7,288 nucleotides of DNA from Patescibacteria group bacterium. GTDB lineage: Bacteria > Patescibacteriota > Minisyncoccia > Minisyncoccales > UBA10102. A model generated the notes under the pieces. It saw only the letters and a program-made list of their open reading frames with translations. It had not been told where the DNA came from and searched no databases. Made by a program: the position numbers and the translations under genes. Where the stretch lies: positions 1 through 7,288 of the forward strand of contig JAHIUP010000058.1 in assembly GCA_018816925.1 (NCBI GenBank), read 5' to 3'. Positions 1 to 5,537 of this stretch are shown one piece after another; position 1 is the first letter of the stretch; every line of letters begins with the position of its first letter.

Positions 1-837
1 ATTATGGAGGAGGCGCACATAGAAACCAAAGAAGCGGTATTCTCCATACCGGACTTCTCAAGCTTTTTCACGAACTTCAAGTTGCCTCCCATGACGAAAG
101 AAGAGGTTCCGGATGCCATCCGCTACGAGGCGAGGAGACATATTCCACTTCCAATAGCGGAGGTTTCTTTTGACTGGCAGATTGTTCAAGGTAAGCCCGA
201 GGGAGACGAACCTTTCCACGTACTCATGGTGGCGGTGCCCAACGAAGTGCTGAACCAGTACCGTACCATTGCCAAGCTCGCCAACTTGAAACTCATTGCC
301 TTAGAGCCCGAGGCCTTCGGGGCGCTGCGTTCAGGGGTAGGAGAAGATAATGAGCCACTTGTGCTTATGGATGTGGGGGCGCAGAGTACGAATCTAAGCG
401 TGGTGGAGCGGCGCCAGGTGCACATTTCCCATAGCATGGATACGGCAGGGAACAGTTTCACTGCCAGGATTGCGGAATCCCTGGGCGTGGACTATGAGGA
501 GGCGGAAAAGAGAAAGCTGGAAAAGGGGCTGCGAGACGAACAGCAGAAGCGCGTCCTTTCCCCGCTCCTGGATTTGCTCGTATTTGAAGCGCGGAAGATT
601 GCAAGTCAGTACGAAGAGAGAGATAATATAAAGAAGATAAAGACGCTTCTTCTCGGCGGCGCCTCTACCCAGCTTCCGGGTTTCCGCGAGTACGCGCAAG
701 AGAAGCTTGGCTGGAAGGTGCAGTTTGTGGATCCATTCCGCAATGTATGGTATCCGCCCCTGCTTGAAGAAGTGATACGCGGTATGGGTCCTTCGTATGC
801 AGTTGCCGTAGGCATGGCACTTAGGGAACTGCAATAA
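1..837 (+). CDS. pilM: PilM, actin-like type IV pilus assembly ATPase (5'-truncated by window edge)
   Basis: PilM is a cytoplasmic FtsA/actin-fold protein that binds the N-terminal tail of PilN and links the inner-membrane PilN/PilO complex to the motors. The frame is open to base 1, and the visible part starts inside the fold. About 75-80 N-terminal residues, including the phosphate-1 motif (GIDIGTSS-type), must lie upstream, so the ATG at base 4 is almost certainly an internal Met. Counting from that Met, the sequence has the FKLPPM..EEVPDAIRYEARRHIP segment typical of PilM (residues 25-49). A phosphate-2 type strand LVLMDVGAQSTNLSVVE lies at 119-135, FTARIAESLGVDYEEAEKRK at 152-171, the adenosine motif LLLGGASTQLPG at 215-226, and the closing helix AVAVGMALREL at 266-276. 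It ends in TAA. A 164-bp gap separates it from pilN, unlike the tight packing downstream. The family call is firm. Confidence 0.93.
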   Translation: MMEEAHIETKEAVFSIPDFSSFFTNFKLPPMTKEEVPDAIRYEARRHIPLPIAEVSFDWQIVQGKPEGDEPFHVLMVAVPNEVLNQYRTIAKLANLKLIALEPEAFGALRSGVGEDNEPLVLMDVGAQSTNLSVVERRQVHISHSMDTAGNSFTARIAESLGVDYEEAEKRKLEKGLRDEQQKRVLSPLLDLLVFEARKIASQYEERDNIKKIKTLLLGGASTQLPGFREYAQEKLGWKVQFVDPFRNVWYPPLLEEVIRGMGPSYAVAVGMALRELQ

Positions 838-1001
838 AATCCGAAGCACGAAATCCGAAATTCGAAACAAGCACGAATGATAAAAATTCAAATGACAAAA
901 ATTAAGACAAGATAGCCGTTTGGAGTTTCGAACATTAGAATTTAGAATTTGTTTCGTATTTCGATATTCGTATTTAGAATTTCTTTTACGGAGTAAAAGC
1001 T
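838..1001. repeat. AT-rich intergenic element with imperfect large inverted repeat
   Basis: This gap is about 31% GC by hand count, clearly lower than the flanking genes. The arms 847-870 and 949-972 are inverted copies (19 of 24 positions pair). A second inner pair, 885-894 and 933-942, matches at 9 of 10 positions. The left arm contains three tandem 7-mers, CGAAATC, CGAAATT and CGAAACA (849-869). The right part contains the direct repeat TTTAGAATTT at 941-950 and 973-982. The whole could fold as one long imperfect stem between pilM and pilN. It resembles dispersed palindromic intergenic repeats rich in CGAAAT/AATTC that I recall from Candidate Phyla Radiation and planctomycete genomes; that is memory, not a search. 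No ORF of interest or clear terminator is visible in it. Confidence 0.7.
983..999 (+). promoter_or_regulatory. pilN ribosome-binding site in the loop of a perfect 7-bp hairpin
   Basis: CTTTTAC (983-989) and GTAAAAG (993-999) are perfect inverted copies separated by only GGA. The Shine-Dalgarno core GGAG (990-993) therefore sits in the loop and at the first stem base, 8 nt before the pilN ATG at 1002. It is the clearest Shine-Dalgarno sequence in the window. The stem is mostly A-U, so it may only present or mildly mask the site. A regulatory effect is inference. Confidence 0.55.
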
Positions 1002-1523
1002 ATGGTAGAATTCATTCCAAAAGAACAGCGAGAACCCTGGAGAGTCCGTCTTCTCTTTCCTGGCGCCGTAATGCTCCTTGTGTTTGCGGTGGCAGCGGCT
1101 GTTCTGTTTCCGTACCTGCAGGGGCAGGAAGGGGCAAACGTGGCCGTGTTCGAGCAAGAGCTTCGAGATACCTCGGGCCTGAATATACGGGAGATGGAGA
1201 AAACAATAGAGAAGAATTCTAAGAAGCTCACTGGGCTCGTAGAGCTCGCGCAGACCCGGAGAGACGTGCGCCAGGCCTTTGCCGCACTTGAGAGCGTCAC
1301 GCATCATCTGGTGTATTTCACGGGTACGGATTTTCGCACAGAGGAGGGAACCTTTGGGCTTTCGGGACGCACAGAGACCTTCCGTACCCTCCGAGAACAG
1401 CTGGAGATTTTCCGAGCGGCCCTAGATATTAGCACGGTAGAACTCTCCGATCTTGCGCTTCCAGCCGAGGGGGGAGTGAGCTTCCGCGTCGTACTTACCC
1501 TTTCTCCTCAAGTGTTTAAATAA
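1002..1523 (+). CDS. pilN: PilN-like inner-membrane pilus assembly protein
   Basis: PilN is a bitopic inner-membrane protein that pairs with PilO outside the membrane and binds PilM through its short cytoplasmic N-terminus. The 173-residue product has the expected plan. Residues 1-16 are a charged cytoplasmic tail with VEFIPKEQ, a degenerate counterpart of the family's INLLPxR motif. A single membrane helix spans about 17-39 (LLFPGAVMLLVFAVAAAVLF), a helical or coiled-coil stretch about 48-100, and a C-terminal alpha/beta domain about 102-170 with the strand GTFGLSGRTETF typical of the PilN/GspL ferredoxin-like fold. The start is supported by GGAG 8 nt upstream. The TAA stop shares its last base with the ATG of pilO. 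Sequence identity in this family is always low, so the assignment rests on topology, the C-terminal pattern and position after pilM. Confidence 0.85.
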   Translation: MVEFIPKEQREPWRVRLLFPGAVMLLVFAVAAAVLFPYLQGQEGANVAVFEQELRDTSGLNIREMEKTIEKNSKKLTGLVELAQTRRDVRQAFAALESVTHHLVYFTGTDFRTEEGTFGLSGRTETFRTLREQLEIFRAALDISTVELSDLALPAEGGVSFRVVLTLSPQVFK

Positions 1524-2092
1524 TGCCCATGAAGTATTTGAGCCGCCCCATCCTCATTGCCGCGCTCTTAACGATTGCCCTTTCCTTGACCGTTCTCTGG
1601 ACTTGGCCGCAATACCAGGAGTTCCAGGAACTAAGGGGACAGGCGATACAGCTTCAGGCGCGGATAGAGAATAGAGACCAGTACGCAGTTCAGCTGCGGG
1701 ATATTCAGGAGGGTCTTCAAGCAGAGGAGGCCAAGCTTAGCCAGGTGAATGCCGCTCTTCCTGACGGTGTTTCGCTTCCCGCCTTGTACGAAGTCGCCCA
1801 GGGGCTTACGGCCTCATCGGGCATGGTGCTTTCTTCATTGTCCGTTTCCGTAGGGAACGAAGAAACGCTTTCCGGTTCTCCTGCATCGGGAGGGGAAGAG
1901 GGATTTCGCGAGATCTCGGTCTCTCTCGCGCTCGCGGGCTCCTACGAGGATCTCAAGAATTTTCTCGCAAGCGTGAATCGCGCTTCCCGCTTCTTTGAGG
2001 TTTCTTCTGTGGGATTTGGGGAAGGCGCGGGCGCGGAACAAGAAGAAGGGGTATTTGAATTTGGCATTTTACTTAAGGGTTACGCCCTGTAA
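1523..2092 (+). CDS. pilO: PilO-like inner-membrane pilus assembly protein
   Basis: PilO dimerises with PilN and forms part of the alignment complex that transmits motor action through the envelope. The 189-residue protein has a short cytoplasmic tail, one membrane helix at about 9-29 (PILIAALLTIALSLTVLWTW), a heptad-like helical stretch at about 32-78, and the PilO hallmark LPDGVSLPALYEVAQGL at 79-95. A C-terminal alpha/beta domain follows (FREISVSLALAGSYEDLKNF from 128), where the LxGSYxxLxxFL pattern is characteristic. Two acidic Gly-rich loops (117-127 and 165-176) interrupt it. The start ATG overlaps the pilN stop (TAATG), implying coupled translation. A second ATG two codons on (1529) is possible. 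No Shine-Dalgarno sequence is evident. Confidence 0.88.
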   Translation: MPMKYLSRPILIAALLTIALSLTVLWTWPQYQEFQELRGQAIQLQARIENRDQYAVQLRDIQEGLQAEEAKLSQVNAALPDGVSLPALYEVAQGLTASSGMVLSSLSVSVGNEETLSGSPASGGEEGFREISVSLALAGSYEDLKNFLASVNRASRFFEVSSVGFGEGAGAEQEEGVFEFGILLKGYAL

Positions 2093-2096
2093 TTCT

Positions 2097-2372
2097 ATGG
2101 CAGTTCCCCTTACGGAATTCCGAAAACGACAGCGCATACTTTTCCTTGTGTTTGTTGTGCTCTTCGTGCTCGTGGGAGCAATCTTCTGGTTTGGTTTTTA
2201 CGGGGGAGGAGTGGGCGTGCCCGAGGGGGCCTCCGTACCCGTGGCCCCTGCTACTATTTCCTTCAACTTTTCGCTCTTTGAGGACCCTGTTTTTGAGGCC
2301 CTTGACCCACCTTCCGCCCCTCTGGAGATGCCCGAGGATTTTGGAAGAGAGAATCCTTTTGTGCCTTACTAG
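2097..2372 (+). CDS. Small PilP-like membrane protein with C-terminal GRENPF motif
   Basis: This 91-residue protein starts 4 nt after the pilO stop and ends 1 nt before pilB. It has a basic N-terminus (EFRKRQR, 7-13), one membrane helix at about 14-35, a Gly/Pro-rich linker, a short segment FSLFEDPVFEALDP (58-71), and a C-terminus PEDFGRENPFVPY (79-91). In classical PilP an Arg-Asp-Pro-Phe-like segment precedes the beta-sandwich domain that binds the secretin PilQ. Here a GRxNPF motif ends the protein and the beta domain is absent. I infer a reduced PilP equivalent that joins PilN/PilO in a cell lacking a secretin. The frame can be opened further upstream, to 1995, but that would overlap pilO by about 100 bp, so I chose the ATG at 2097. 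It could instead be an unrelated small subunit specific to this lineage. Confidence 0.72.
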   Translation: MAVPLTEFRKRQRILFLVFVVLFVLVGAIFWFGFYGGGVGVPEGASVPVAPATISFNFSLFEDPVFEALDPPSAPLEMPEDFGRENPFVPY

Positions 2373-2373
2373 T

Positions 2374-4095
2374 ATGGATATTCTTCGTACTCTTGTAGAA
2401 AAACAGGCGCTTAATCCAGAGCAGGCAAAGAGTATTGCCGAGCAAGCGGAGCGTGAGGAGAAGAAGCCCGAAGACCTCGTGCTCGAGCGTAACCTTGTGG
2501 ACGAGCGTTCGCTCTTCCAACATAAAGCGGAAGCACTGCAGATGCCCCTTCGGGTCGTAGATGCGGAAAAGGTTCCCATCAAGATTCTCGGACTTATCCC
2601 CCAGGAGTCCACAAAGTACTACCGCATGATACCTTTGGGTAAGCAAGGGGATACGCTTGAGATAGGCATGGTGTTTCCCGAAGACCTAAAGGCAAAGGAT
2701 GCCTTGAAGTTTCTTGCGAGACAGGGGAACTTTGAGTACACGGTATTCCTTATCTCGCCCAGCACCTTTCAGGCCCTTTTGCGTAAGGCGCGTTCGGCGA
2801 AAGGGGATGTAAAGCGGGCGCTCGAGGAGCTCACGGAAACCATTGAGAGGGATCGCGGAAAGACGGGGGGGGCCGAAATGAGTCGTCTCGTGGAGGATGC
2901 TCCCGTGAGCAAGATGGTGGCGGTTATCCTGCGGACCGCAGTGGAGGGCGGGGCCTCGGACATACACATTGAGCCCGGTAAGAACGAGCTCCGGGTGCGT
3001 TTCCGGCTTTTGGGAGAGCTCTACCCTTCTCTTATACTACCTCGTAATGCGCAGGCGGCGGTGGTCTCCCGCGTGAAGATACTTTCTGGTATGCGCATTG
3101 ACGAGACGAGGATTCCCCAGGACGGGAGATTTTCCACCACCATAGACGGAAGGCCCGTGGACTTCCGCGTGGCCACTTTACCCACGCCTTCAGGGGAGAA
3201 GGTTGCAATCCGTGTGCTGGACCCAGAGACCGGACTTAAGGATTTCAGCGCCCTTGGCTTGGAAGGGGAGAGCTTAGATGCGGTCAGGGAAGCGGCAAAG
3301 GGCGCCTATGGACTCATCTTCGCCACGGGGCCTACTGGTTCCGGGAAGACCACAACGCTTTACGCCATTCTGCGAGAGCTCAACCAGCCGGGGGTGAATA
3401 TCGTGAGCATTGAGGATCCCGTGGAGTATGTGATACAGGGGGTGAACCAGTCCCAGGTTCAGCCAGATATTGGGTATGACTTTGCTTCAGGACTTCGTCA
3501 GCTTCTCCGTCAGGACCCGGATATTATTATGGTTGGGGAGGTGCGAGATGAAGAAACCGCCTCCCTTGTTATTCATGCGGCTCTCACAGGGCACATCGTG
3601 CTCTCCACGCTCCACACGAACAACGCGAAGGGAGTAATTCCTCGTCTCCTCGACATGGGGGTGGACCGGTATCTTATCCCCGCGACCTTGAGCGTTGCCC
3701 TTGCTCAACGTCTCGTACGCCGCCTGTGCGATGCATGCAAAGAGAAGGGGGAGCCGCGTAAGGCAATACAGGATTTGCTCGCCAAGGAACTCGGGAGCAT
3801 GGCTCCAGCGGCCAAAGAGAAACTGGAGCCCTTTCTCCGGGAGCCCAAGGTGTACAAGCCCAAGGGATGCAGTAAGTGTGGAGGGTCTGGATACACGGGG
3901 CGTATCGGTGTCTTTGAGGTGCTGCGTATGACAGATGAGCTTTCAGACATCATCCTGGAGAATCCATCCGAGCTCCGCATAGAAAAGGAGGCACAGCGTC
4001 AAGGCATGATTACCATGCGTCAAGACGGAATCCGCAAGTCCCTTGAAGGCCTCACGACCATAGAGGAAGTGCTCCGCGTAACCTCCGAGTTATGA
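2374..4095 (+). CDS. pilB: PilB, type IV pilus extension ATPase (GspE family)
   Basis: PilB is the hexameric cytoplasmic motor that drives pilus extension by acting on PilC. From the ATG at 2374 it is 573 residues, normal for the family. Residues 1-140 form the N-terminal GspE/MshEN-type domain. The ATPase core follows: Asp box GGASDIHIE (192-200), R-rich strand and IDETRIPQDGRFS (242-254), Walker A GPTGSGKT (319-326, Lys325), Walker B DPDIIMVGEVRD (381-392, Glu389) and His box LTGHIVLSTLHTNNA (404-418). A tetracysteine zinc site is present: Cys452, Cys455, Cys499 and Cys502. All key residues are present. The frame is open back to 2146, but that would overlap the pilP-like gene; 2374 lies 1 nt after that gene's stop. 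The stop TGA overlaps the next ATG as ATGA. An eight-G run sits in the linker (2865-2872). Confidence 0.96.
   Translation: MDILRTLVEKQALNPEQAKSIAEQAEREEKKPEDLVLERNLVDERSLFQHKAEALQMPLRVVDAEKVPIKILGLIPQESTKYYRMIPLGKQGDTLEIGMVFPEDLKAKDALKFLARQGNFEYTVFLISPSTFQALLRKARSAKGDVKRALEELTETIERDRGKTGGAEMSRLVEDAPVSKMVAVILRTAVEGGASDIHIEPGKNELRVRFRLLGELYPSLILPRNAQAAVVSRVKILSGMRIDETRIPQDGRFSTTIDGRPVDFRVATLPTPSGEKVAIRVLDPETGLKDFSALGLEGESLDAVREAAKGAYGLIFATGPTGSGKTTTLYAILRELNQPGVNIVSIEDPVEYVIQGVNQSQVQPDIGYDFASGLRQLLRQDPDIIMVGEVRDEETASLVIHAALTGHIVLSTLHTNNAKGVIPRLLDMGVDRYLIPATLSVALAQRLVRRLCDACKEKGEPRKAIQDLLAKELGSMAPAAKEKLEPFLREPKVYKPKGCSKCGGSGYTGRIGVFEVLRMTDELSDIILENPSELRIEKEAQRQGMITMRQDGIRKSLEGLTTIEEVLRVTSEL
2865..2872 (+). 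repeat. G8 homopolymer inside pilB
   Basis: Eight consecutive G residues encode Gly165-Gly166 and the first base of Ala167, between the N-terminal domain and the ATPase core. It is the longest G run I noticed in the window. Such tracts can slip, but nothing here shows that it does. Confidence 0.85.
4092..4095 (+). promoter_or_regulatory. ATGA stop/start overlap coupling pilB to the response regulator
   Basis: The start ATG of the regulator overlaps the TGA stop of pilB. This arrangement normally means that ribosomes finishing pilB reinitiate on the next gene, tying the amount of regulator to that of PilB. No separate Shine-Dalgarno sequence is needed, and none is clear. Confidence 0.8.
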
Positions 4096-4460
4096 AAAAG
4101 ATTCTCCTTGTGGAAGACGACGCGATGCTTAGGGACGTGTACCGTACAAAACTCCTCGAAGCCGGTTTTGAGGTCGAGGTCGCGGAAGACGGCGAGAAGG
4201 CGCTCTCCCATCTTCAAGAGTCCGTTCCAGACGCCGTTATCCTTGATGTGGTCCTTCCTTATAAAGACGGCTGGGAGGTGCTCCATGGGCTCCGGGATAT
4301 GCCATCGTGCGAGAACATTCCAGTGCTCATGCTTTCCAATCTTGGACAGAAAGAGGAAGTGGAAAAAGGTCTTGCCCTCGGGGCTTCCAAATATCTTATC
4401 AAGGCGCACTTCACGCCGGCGGAAATCGTGGAGGAGCTTCAAGGTCTTCTTATTTCGTAA
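4092..4460 (+). CDS. Single-domain CheY-like response regulator
   Basis: This 122-residue protein is a lone receiver domain with no output domain. It carries the acidic pocket Glu8-Asp9, the phospho-acceptor Asp52 (in AVILDVVLPYKDGWEVL), the switch Ser82 (in VLMLSN), Tyr101 and the invariant Lys104 (KYLIK), so it should be phosphorylatable. It lies between the extension motor pilB (4-nt overlap) and the retraction motor pilT (6-nt gap). In other bacteria single-domain regulators of the PilG/PilH type control pili by protein-protein contact. I infer that this one binds a pilus component, perhaps PilB or PilT, when phosphorylated. No histidine kinase is in the window, so its partner is unknown. 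The receiver identity is certain; the pilus role is inference from position. Confidence 0.94.
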   Translation: MKKILLVEDDAMLRDVYRTKLLEAGFEVEVAEDGEKALSHLQESVPDAVILDVVLPYKDGWEVLHGLRDMPSCENIPVLMLSNLGQKEEVEKGLALGASKYLIKAHFTPAEIVEELQGLLIS

Positions 4461-4466
4461 TACTTT

Positions 4467-5534
4467 ATGCCTACAAACATTCCTTCCATTCGCGAGCTTC
4501 TGGGGCTCGCGGTAGAACAAAAGGCCTCCGATCTTCATCTTTCTTCAGGTCACCCCCCGATGCTCCGCATCAGCGGGGAACTCATTCCCTTGCAGAAATT
4601 CAGCAAGTTTTCCAAGGAGACGTTAGAGCAACTGGCAGCGGAACTCATGACGGAAGAGCAGAGGGCGCGTTTCGCTGTGGAGAAAGGCGTGGATTTCTCC
4701 TATACCTTTGAACAGAAGGGGAGGTTCCGGGTGAACGTGTACTACCAGCTCGGCATGGTGAGTTGTGCCCTTCGGCTTATCCCTTCCAAGATTCGCACCG
4801 TGGAAGAGCTGAATCTTCCCTCCGTGCTCCATAGGTTTACGGAGGCGGTTCAGGGCTTTGTGCTCATGACTGGACCTTCGAGCCACGGAAAGTCCACCAC
4901 GCTAGCCGCCCTCATTGACGAGATAAATCATACGAGGGCGCACCACATCATTACCATTGAAGACCCCATTGAGTACGTGTTTGAGGACGACAGATGTATT
5001 GTGGACCAGCGGGAGGTGGGGCAAGATACCTTGAGTTTTCCCCAGGCACTTCGAGCGACCTTTCGGCAGGACCCGGACGTCATCATGGTGGGAGAGATGC
5101 GGGATGCGGAGACCATGGCGACCGCAATTACGGCGGCGGAGACCGGGCACCTCGTGTTCGCAACCCTTCATACGAATTCCGCGGCGCAAAGCATTCACCG
5201 CATCGTGGACTCCTTTCCCGCAGAACAGCAGTCCCAGGTACGCGCCCAGCTTTCCGGTTCCCTGCTTGGCGTCATTTCCCAGCGCCTTCTTCCCCGACTC
5301 AAGGGAGGCCTGATTCCCGCGGTGGAAGTTATGATAAATAACCCCGCGGTGGGCAACCTCATCCGGGAAAACAAGATACACGAACTGCCCCTCGTGATCG
5401 AGACCTCTCGGGAAGACGGCATGGTGGCGCTCAATCGCGCCCTTGCGAACCTCGTGAAGGCCAGGGAAACCACCCTGGAGAACGCTCTCATCTACTCTTT
5501 GAATCCAGTAGAGTTGCGCCAGCTTACGCACTAG
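4467..5534 (+). CDS. pilT: PilT, type IV pilus retraction ATPase
   Basis: PilT is the hexameric motor that depolymerises the pilus for twitching motility and DNA uptake. At 355 residues the length is typical. The N-terminal PAS-like domain begins with SIRELLGLAVEQKASDLHLS (7-26, including the Asp-box-like SDLHL). The core has the Walker A GPSSHGKS (136-143, Lys142), EDPIEYVFE (165-173), Walker B DPDVIMVGEMRD (202-213, Glu210), and a His box ETGHLVFATLHTNSA (225-239). PAEQQSQVRAQL, ISQRLLP and NPAVGNLIRENK (292-303) follow. The PilT type, as opposed to PilB, is shown by its length, the absence of the zinc site and the REVGQDTLSFPQALRATFRQ stretch. Two motifs differ from the usual form: Walker A has SSH in place of TGS, and the AIRNLIR retraction motif reads AVGNLIR. 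The start ATG has no nearby Shine-Dalgarno sequence and is probably coupled to the gene before it. Confidence 0.95.
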   Translation: MPTNIPSIRELLGLAVEQKASDLHLSSGHPPMLRISGELIPLQKFSKFSKETLEQLAAELMTEEQRARFAVEKGVDFSYTFEQKGRFRVNVYYQLGMVSCALRLIPSKIRTVEELNLPSVLHRFTEAVQGFVLMTGPSSHGKSTTLAALIDEINHTRAHHIITIEDPIEYVFEDDRCIVDQREVGQDTLSFPQALRATFRQDPDVIMVGEMRDAETMATAITAAETGHLVFATLHTNSAAQSIHRIVDSFPAEQQSQVRAQLSGSLLGVISQRLLPRLKGGLIPAVEVMINNPAVGNLIRENKIHELPLVIETSREDGMVALNRALANLVKARETTLENALIYSLNPVELRQLTH

Positions 5535-5537
5535 CCA

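Noticed and set aside
920..948. Possible promoter TTGGAG-N17-TAGAAT in the pilM-pilN gap
   Set aside because: The -35 match is only three of six, and TAGAAT recurs because the repeat is low in complexity, so it cannot be told from chance.
838..1001. Rho-independent terminator after pilM
   Set aside because: The inverted repeat is AT-rich with a long interior and has no GC-rich stem followed by a T run.
920..1222. + strand frame starting in the repeat and running into pilN
   Set aside because: It is Arg/Ser-rich shadow translation of pilN, with its start inside the AT-rich repeat.
1995..2096. Upstream extension of the pilP-like gene into pilO
   Set aside because: The added residues come from the pilO coding sequence in another frame; the ATG at 2097 places the basic tail and membrane helix correctly.
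2146..2373. Upstream in-frame extension of pilB to an ATG at 2146
   Set aside because: The extra 76 residues overlap the pilP-like gene in another frame, resemble no PilB N-terminus, and the ATG at 2374 fits the family length and the operon packing.
2073..2612. 179-codon open frame on the minus strand across the pilP-like gene and pilB start
   Set aside because: The composition is Ser/Arg-rich antisense translation with no family resemblance, and it conflicts with three real genes.
4108..4515. Overlapping + strand frame inside the response regulator
   Set aside because: The out-of-frame translation lacks any motif, whereas the receiver frame has all catalytic residues.
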